In this document: one piece after another, positions 59,144 to 64,000 of the stretch
Layout: every line of letters starts with the position of its first letter
Numbering within the stretch: the first letter of the stretch is position 1
Made by a program: the position numbers and the translations under genes
Notes under the pieces: generated by a model
The model's input: only the letters and a program-made list of their open reading frames with translations
Told to the model about the DNA's origin: nothing
The model's database searches: none
Assembly (NCBI RefSeq): GCF_042665295.1
Contig: NZ_JBHTCO010000001.1
Location: forward strand, 62,001-126,000
Length of the DNA stretch: 64,000 bases
DNA from: Scopulibacillus_A cellulosilyticus
Lineage (GTDB): Bacteria; Bacillota; Bacilli; Bacillales; Sporolactobacillaceae
Direction: 5' to 3'

Positions 59144-59327
59144 TCGTTTAGAAGGTATCAAAGTACCTTTATATAATAAAATCCGCACTTACCCTCATAT
59201 ATACGACTATTGATATAAGCCCCTTTTTGCATAGTTTATCATAAAGGTTTTTTGAACCTGCATAAATACCTTTTTCTCCATCCCCAATTGTGAGAGGATA
59301 ATTTATGAGGGAGTGAGGAGGTTAGCA

Positions 59328-59579
59328 ATGTCAGCTGAATATTACTATAATCTTTGTGCTCAATCGGTCGGAGAAACCGTCGAGGTCGAGACATCTGACG
59401 GGGCTGTTGAAAGAGCTATGATAGCTGATCTCGATCATAACTACTTATATATCAATAAATTTGAAGTTTATGATAATGAAGTTAAATCGATGCAAAATTA
59501 TTTGTTTCTAAAAAAAGAAATTTTCGCAATACCGCTTTCGTCTATTATGTCGTTGAATTTTATGCCGTGTTTATGGTAA
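59328..59579 (+). CDS. Small hypothetical protein
   Basis: An 83-residue acidic protein, MSAEYYYNLCAQSVGETVEV through NFMPCLW. I do not recognise a family. Alternating hydrophobic strands (VEVETSDGAVERAMIADLDHNYLYI) suggest a small beta-barrel of the SH3/Sm type. GAGGAGG lies six bases before the chosen ATG, so it is very likely translated. It sits between the rib operon and scpAB. No function is proposed. Confidence 0.65.
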   Translation: MSAEYYYNLCAQSVGETVEVETSDGAVERAMIADLDHNYLYINKFEVYDNEVKSMQNYLFLKKEIFAIPLSSIMSLNFMPCLW

Positions 59580-59671
59580 AAAATTTTTATAGATTTAATA
59601 AACCTCGTTGCCCGAATGTTTTCGATTATGCTATAATACCGTCAGCTTAATGACGGTCGGGATGATGAATA

Positions 59672-60436
59672 TTGGAATATAAAATTAAAATTGACGCCTT
59701 TGAAGGTCCGTTGGATTTGTTATTGCATTTAATTAAACAACTGGAAATTGATATATATGATATTCCTGTTGCCAAAATTACAGAACAGTATCTTGATTTT
59801 ATACATCAAATGCAAGTTCTTGAATTAGATGTTGCCAGTGAATTTTTAGTAATGGCGGCTACATTAATTGAAATGAAGAGTAAAATGCTTTTGCCCAAAC
59901 CGGAACCTTTAGAGGACGATTTAGAAGGACCTGTAATGGACATTGAGGATGATCCTCGGGAAGAATTAATGAGGAGATTATTAGAATACCGGCAGTATAA
60001 GCAAGCTGCACAAATTTTAAAAGAGCGGGAACAGGAACAAAGCATGCATTATACCAAGCCGCCAAGTAATCTCAGTCATTTAATGACGGAAACTCAACCG
60101 CAAGTATCAAATGTTACCATTTATGATATGGTATCCGCTTTTCAAGGGATATTTAAACGAAAGAAGCTCAATCAACCGCTGAACGCCAAAATACAGCGTC
60201 AATCATTGCCAATCGGTAAAAGGATGGGTGAAGTGATAGAAGTATTAAAAAGAAGCAAAGAACCTGTATCCTTCGAATCCCTATTCCCATATCCTAATCG
60301 GTCGCATATCGTTGTGACTTTTATGGCTCTTTTAGAATTAATGAAAAAAAAGCAAATCGTCTGTACTCAAGATCATAATTTCCAAGACTTTTCGATTTGT
60401 TTAGCGGAAGGGGCCGAAACAGTTGCAATTAAATGA
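59672..60436 (+). CDS. scpA: Segregation and condensation protein A
   Basis: Kleisin subunit of the SMC-ScpA-ScpB condensin, which organises and separates the chromosome. 254 residues. The N-terminal MEYKIKIDAFEGPLDLLLHLIKQLEIDIYDIPVAKITEQYL helix-turn-helix binds the SMC neck; the C-terminal winged helix carries FESLFPYPNRSHIVVTFMALLELMK. The TTG start matches the B. subtilis ScpA N-terminus. It overlaps scpB by 14 bases. Confidence 0.95.
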   Translation: MEYKIKIDAFEGPLDLLLHLIKQLEIDIYDIPVAKITEQYLDFIHQMQVLELDVASEFLVMAATLIEMKSKMLLPKPEPLEDDLEGPVMDIEDDPREELMRRLLEYRQYKQAAQILKEREQEQSMHYTKPPSNLSHLMTETQPQVSNVTIYDMVSAFQGIFKRKKLNQPLNAKIQRQSLPIGKRMGEVIEVLKRSKEPVSFESLFPYPNRSHIVVTFMALLELMKKKQIVCTQDHNFQDFSICLAEGAETVAIK

Positions 60437-61013
60437 AATGAAAGCCATTATTGAAGGACTGCTCTATATTACCGGGGACGAAGGTCTCTCAATGGAACAA
60501 CTAAAAGCTGTTCTGGGTCAAGAAGAAACGGTCATTAAAAATGTAATAAATGATATGAAGAATGAACTTGACCAAGAAGACAGAGGGCTTATAATAAAAG
60601 AAATATCAGGCGGTTATCAGTTAATGACTAAGCCCTTCTTATCAAAATATATTGAAAGCTTTGTAGAGGCGCCAAAGCCTGCCACTTTATCTCAAGCGGC
60701 TCTGGAAACATTAGCGATTATTGCTTATAAGCAGCCGATTTCCCGGGCTGAAATTGAAGAAATCCGAGGGGTAAAATCCGAAAAGGCGCTGAATACTTTA
60801 ACGACAAGAAATCTTGTTAAAGAGATTGGCCGGGCGGATGGCACGGGACGCGCCATTTTATACGGAGTAACTGAAGATTTTTTATCTCATTTTGGTTTGC
60901 AATCATTAAACGAACTACCGCCTATTGAAGAAGGAAAATGGGAAGAAACTCAAGGTGATCAGGAATCAGATTTGTTTTATGAGAACTTTAAACAAACCAT
61001 TGATGATCTTTAA
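60423..61013 (+). CDS. scpB: Segregation and condensation protein B
   Basis: Winged-helix partner of ScpA in the condensin complex, 196 residues. IIEGLLYITGDEGLSMEQLKAVL, LSQAALETLAIIAYKQPISRAEIEEIRGVKS and EIGRADGTGRAILYGVTEDFLSHFG are family signatures. The TTG at 60423 is inside scpA; an ATG five codons later (MKAIIEG) is an alternative start. Co-translated with scpA. Confidence 0.95.
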   Translation: MQLNEMKAIIEGLLYITGDEGLSMEQLKAVLGQEETVIKNVINDMKNELDQEDRGLIIKEISGGYQLMTKPFLSKYIESFVEAPKPATLSQAALETLAIIAYKQPISRAEIEEIRGVKSEKALNTLTTRNLVKEIGRADGTGRAILYGVTEDFLSHFGLQSLNELPPIEEGKWEETQGDQESDLFYENFKQTIDDL

Positions 61014-61107
61014 TATAGTTTTTAATATCCTCTTAATAAAATTTAAGGATAGATAATCAATTTACGAATAATAATATTATGGAAAACATCGTTTTGGGGG
61101 GACATGG

Positions 61108-61572
61108 ATGGATACTCCGCATGAGCAACAAGTTAATGGAGTAAAGAGAATTTTGCAGAATGCTTCTTCGTCTTTAGTTAATTATTTGGAGGAAACAACG
61201 TTAACCATGCTAATCGAGGAAGATATAAAAGCAGATAAGGAAAAATATCAAGCTGTTTTATCATCGATCCGCAGACTGTCTGTACATGTAGAAGAGTCTA
61301 TAGATTTGTGTGAACGGTTGTCGAGAACAGCTTATTTATCCGAAGCAGCTAAGAATAAAGCATTCAAAAAACTCTATGTCCATTGTGTTGAAGCTTTTTA
61401 TAATCCGAAAAATGATGCATGGCAGGAAAACAGCCGCGCCTCCTATAGCAATAAAATGGGAGTTGAATTTGATCAGCCGGTTGCAGGTTCATTGATTGAA
61501 TTAATGAAAAAAATCAGTCCTGATTTTGATCAGCTTCGTGAAGAACTGGAAATATATGAACATCAATATTAA
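61108..61572 (+). CDS. ypuI: DUF3907 protein (YpuI)
   Basis: Conserved Bacillales protein of unknown function, 154 residues, all-helical. LSSIRRLSVHVEESIDLCERL, VHCVEAFYNPKNDAWQENSRASYSNK match B. subtilis YpuI, which lies at the same place between scpB and dacB. GGGGGGAC precedes the ATG. Transcribed apart from scpB (about 95-nt gap) and ended by a terminator. Confidence 0.88.
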   Translation: MDTPHEQQVNGVKRILQNASSSLVNYLEETTLTMLIEEDIKADKEKYQAVLSSIRRLSVHVEESIDLCERLSRTAYLSEAAKNKAFKKLYVHCVEAFYNPKNDAWQENSRASYSNKMGVEFDQPVAGSLIELMKKISPDFDQLREELEIYEHQY

Positions 61573-61573
61573 A

Positions 61574-61602
61574 ACTTAGCCTTGGGGCTGAGTTTTTTTT
61601 AT
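61574..61602 (+). terminator. Terminator of ypuI
   Basis: ACTTAGCC-TTGG-GGCTGAGT followed by a run of T residues. Confidence 0.85.
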
Positions 61603-61676
61603 AGCAGGAAAAAATAAAGGTATGTTTCTTCGCCGTTTATTCACTGGCAAAGAAATCTTGATAGTGTTTTTCTTTA

Positions 61677-61704
61677 TCATAATCATTTTGTCCTTGCATA
61701 AACT
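61677..61704 (+). promoter_or_regulatory. Candidate sigma-E promoter of dacB
   Basis: TCATAAT (61677-61683), 13 bases, CATAAACT (61697-61704) resembles the sigma-E pattern (-10 CATAnnnT). dacB-spmAB is sigma-E dependent in B. subtilis. Confidence 0.45.
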
Positions 61705-61736
61705 TGTACAAAACTCCTAGTAAGGGACGAGATGAG

Positions 61737-62891
61737 ATGAAGAGATTTTGGAAAAGAGCCATGATAATGATATTAGTGTTATTCCTTCTCTATCCCGCAC
61801 TACCGATGAAAAAGGCCTCAGCAAAAGTTTCAGTGTCGGCAGAGTCGGCAATTCTGATGGATCAAACGTCAGGAAGGGTTTTATTTAGGAAGGATATACA
61901 TAAAAAAATGCGTATTGCCAGTATTACAAAAGTGATGACTGCAATATTAGCCATTGAATCCGGAAAAATGGATGAAACAGTTAAAATTAGTTCAAATGCG
62001 GTTGGCACAGAAGGGTCATCCATATATTTGAAAAAAGGAGAAAGAATTAAGCTTAAAGATTTAGTATACGGTTTAATGCTCCGGTCAGGCAATGATGCCG
62101 CTGTCGCCATTGCTGAGAAGGTAGGCGGCAGTGCCGATGGTTTCGTTTATTTAATGAATAAAAAAGCGCATGAACTTGGCATGTTGGATACGCATTTTTC
62201 AAATCCCCATGGACTGGACGGAAAGAATTTTACTCACTATTCAACCGCTTATGATATGGCATTACTCACGAAATATGCTATGAAAAATGAACAATTTAGA
62301 AAAATATTTAAAACAAAATTTCACAGCGTTCCTCAAGAGGGAGAAGACTGGCCCCGTTCCTGGAAAAACAAAAATAAACTCTTATTCAGATATGATTATT
62401 CAACCGGGGGAAAAACCGGCTTTACAAAACTTGCCCGGAGAACATTAATTTCAACAGCTTCTAAGGATGATCTCAACCTTATTACAGTGACACTTAACGA
62501 TGGCGACGACTGGAAAGATCATATGAATCTCTTTAATTGGGGATTTAAAACATTTGATATGACGACAATCGTTAAAAAAGGTAAAATTTCCGGAATCAAA
62601 TCAAAGTTTTATAAAAACCATTTATATGCCCATCGAGATCTATCGCTGCCTTTAACAAATAATGAACAAAAAGCATTATCCACAGAAATGGACTTATATC
62701 AGCCGCCGAAGAATGGGAAATGGGAAAATCCACCTTCCCCAATCGGAAAGCTTTATGTTAAATGGGGGGACAAAGAGCTTGCCCAGCTTCCGCTTTTTTA
62801 TCATAAACCTCCTAAAAAAAAGGAGCATGGCTTCTGGACTTTGTTTAAACAGGTTTTTTTATCAGCATTAAGGATTGATGTCAATGATTAA
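61737..62891 (+). CDS. dacB: D-alanyl-D-alanine carboxypeptidase DacB
   Basis: Sporulation PBP5*-type carboxypeptidase that limits cortex cross-linking from the mother cell. 384 residues. A signal peptide (MKRFWKRAMIMILVLFLLYPALP) is followed by SxxK in IASITKVM, SGN in LRSGNDAA and KTG in GGKTGFTKLA. The C-terminal region ends with an amphipathic segment (FWTLFKQVF). The ATG is chosen with AGGGACGAG upstream. Its end overlaps spmA. Confidence 0.94.
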   Translation: MKRFWKRAMIMILVLFLLYPALPMKKASAKVSVSAESAILMDQTSGRVLFRKDIHKKMRIASITKVMTAILAIESGKMDETVKISSNAVGTEGSSIYLKKGERIKLKDLVYGLMLRSGNDAAVAIAEKVGGSADGFVYLMNKKAHELGMLDTHFSNPHGLDGKNFTHYSTAYDMALLTKYAMKNEQFRKIFKTKFHSVPQEGEDWPRSWKNKNKLLFRYDYSTGGKTGFTKLARRTLISTASKDDLNLITVTLNDGDDWKDHMNLFNWGFKTFDMTTIVKKGKISGIKSKFYKNHLYAHRDLSLPLTNNEQKALSTEMDLYQPPKNGKWENPPSPIGKLYVKWGDKELAQLPLFYHKPPKKKEHGFWTLFKQVFLSALRIDVND

Positions 62892-63477
62892 TATCATATG
62901 GGCAGTGATGTTTATTGTTGGTATTGTATTTGCGGCTTTTCATGGAACGATAGATCAAGTAAATAAAGCAGTTTTTGAATCTGCAAAAGAGGGTGTCGCC
63001 ATTTGCTTTGGACTGATAAGTATTCTTGTTTTTTGGTTAGGGATTATGAAAATTGCTGAGAAATCCGGACTATTAAATTTGCTGTCCCGTCTATTTAAGC
63101 CTATTATGAAGCGCCTGTTTCCTGAGGTACCCGAGGATCATCCGGCAATGGGCTATATTCTCTCGAACGTCGTTGCTAATATGTTTGGCTTAGGCAATGC
63201 GGCTACCCCTATGGGACTAAAGGCAATGGAGCAGTTAAAAAAGCTTAACCAAAACCGCCCTGAAGCAAGCAGATCAATGATTACTCTGCTTGCCCTGAAT
63301 ACATCCGGCATGACCTTGATCCCTACGACTGTTATTGCGATAAGAATGAAGTATGGTTCAGCGGCACCGACAGAGATTGTTGGTACAACACTGGCGGCAA
63401 CGATTTGTGCTACTATAGCAGCAATTATCATTGATCGTTATTTTCATTATCGGCGCGAGAGAAAGGGGAGAAAATAG
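62884..63477 (+). CDS. spmA: Spore maturation protein A
   Basis: Membrane protein needed, with SpmB, for proper spore core dehydration; nucleoside-transporter-gate-like fold. 197 residues. INIIWAVMFIVGIVFAAFHG at the start and LSNVVANMFGLGNAATPMGLKAMEQLKKLN match B. subtilis SpmA. The start MINIIWA is favoured by homology; AGGA lies nine bases upstream within dacB. Three earlier codons, including TTG and ATG, are in frame. Confidence 0.95.
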   Translation: MINIIWAVMFIVGIVFAAFHGTIDQVNKAVFESAKEGVAICFGLISILVFWLGIMKIAEKSGLLNLLSRLFKPIMKRLFPEVPEDHPAMGYILSNVVANMFGLGNAATPMGLKAMEQLKKLNQNRPEASRSMITLLALNTSGMTLIPTTVIAIRMKYGSAAPTEIVGTTLAATICATIAAIIIDRYFHYRRERKGRK

Positions 63478-64000
63478 ATGGCGTTTATAACAGCTTTATC
63501 AGTGTGGTTAATTCCCATTCTTATTGGCGTCGTTATTTTACATGGAACAATTAAAAAGGTACCGACATATGAAACATTTGTAGAGGGCGGAAAAGAAGGA
63601 TTTAATATTGCTATATCCATTATTCCTTTTATCGTCGGTATGCTAGTTTCTATTGGCGTGTTTCGGGCATCAGGGGCATTAGATTATTTTCTTAATATGT
63701 TAAAGCCTGCACTGAGTGCGATTGGTGTTCCGGCACAAGTCGTTCCCCTTGCACTTATCAGGCCTATATCAGGAAATGGAGCGCTTGGGATGATGTCTGA
63801 CTTAATTGCTCAATACGGCCCGGATTCATTTATAGGACGGCTGGCATCAACGATTCAAGGCAGTACTGATACAACTTTTTATATTGTGACGGTCTATTTT
63901 GGCGCTGTCGGCATAAAAAAAATCGGGGATGCCTTAAAAGTCGGATTATTAGTTGATTTTGTCGGCATTTCCGCTGCAATCATCATAGTGACTTATGTGT
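63478..64000 (+). CDS. spmB: Spore maturation protein B (cut by window edge)
   Basis: Partner of SpmA with the same gate-like fold; acts in the forespore-enclosing membrane to lower spore water content. 174 codons are visible, close to the usual 178, so only the C-terminal tip is missing. MAFITALSVWLIPILIGVVILHG, FRASGALDYFLNMLKP and LIRPISGNGALGMMSDLI are typical. The ATG directly follows the spmA stop, with AAAGGGGAG upstream. Confidence 0.95.
   Translation, partial: MAFITALSVWLIPILIGVVILHGTIKKVPTYETFVEGGKEGFNIAISIIPFIVGMLVSIGVFRASGALDYFLNMLKPALSAIGVPAQVVPLALIRPISGNGALGMMSDLIAQYGPDSFIGRLASTIQGSTDTTFYIVTVYFGAVGIKKIGDALKVGLLVDFVGISAAIIIVTYV

Noticed and set aside
1..64000. CRISPR arrays, tRNA/rRNA genes, intact transposases, prophage genes
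   Set aside because: No regularly spaced repeats, tRNA-like cloverleaf, rRNA sequence or transposase/phage protein was recognised. The two dispersed repeat families have no associated enzyme in the window.

Overview
The window comes from an endospore-forming, moderately AT-rich member of the Bacillales. It carries the dacF-spoIIA-sigF, spoVA, spoIIM, dacB-spmAB and tricistronic ger genes. From about 32.9 kb onward the gene order follows the Bacillus subtilis yqkF / nudF-yqxK-spoIIM-fur-yqzK-xerD-deoB-punA-dacF-spoIIA-spoVA-lysA-rib-scpAB-ypuI-dacB-spmAB block, with accessory genes inserted. Proteins are diverged enough from B. subtilis that I would not name a genus; a Sporolactobacillaceae/Bacillaceae-type lineage is an inference.

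0-8 kb: a histidine-utilisation-type island. A truncated sigma-54 enhancer-binding protein faces a consensus -24/-12 promoter, with two 15-bp palindromes between them. The operon is urocanase-like hutU, imidazolonepropionase-like hutI, an M20 hydrolase with a one-base frameshift, and then hutH. HutH looks canonical, but HutU and HutI have lost several family-invariant motifs, and no hutG or hutF is present. A 29-codon remnant follows hutH.

8-16 kb: aspartokinase, a HAD phosphatase, a gerABC-type germinant receptor operon, CorA, and a small helical protein behind a forespore-type promoter.

16-22 kb: a formate dehydrogenase module. A YjgC-type fdhA and a DUF1641 gene run on the minus strand; a DUF2294 gene and fdhD run divergently; a TRIC/UPF0126 membrane protein follows. 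The fdhA and TRIC leaders share a 13-nt box, a small stem and a terminator just before the start codon, which suggests common attenuation control.

22-37.6 kb: accessory and metabolic genes. These are membrane and small hypothetical proteins, an MFS exporter with a divergent ArsR-type regulator, an isochorismatase, EamA transporters, an aconitase variant with a tiny zinc-finger partner, PhzF, MOSC, two GNATs, YqkF, an ABM protein, a POT peptide transporter and RarD.

37.8-64 kb: the conserved sporulation, cell-division and vitamin block. It includes PerR boxes before fur, a hairpin over the spoIIM ribosome binding site, sigma-F and sigma-G type promoters, a lysine riboswitch before lysA and an FMN riboswitch before ribDEBAHT. 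Two dispersed repeat families occur in intergenic gaps. One ends in a terminator-like hairpin (four copies near 23.5, 39.7, 47.5 and 53.0 kb). The other is a GTTCAAAAAG palindrome (near 38.4, 45.7 and 58.4 kb, with a partial copy near 52.6 kb). I saw no rRNA, tRNA, CRISPR array or intact insertion sequence.
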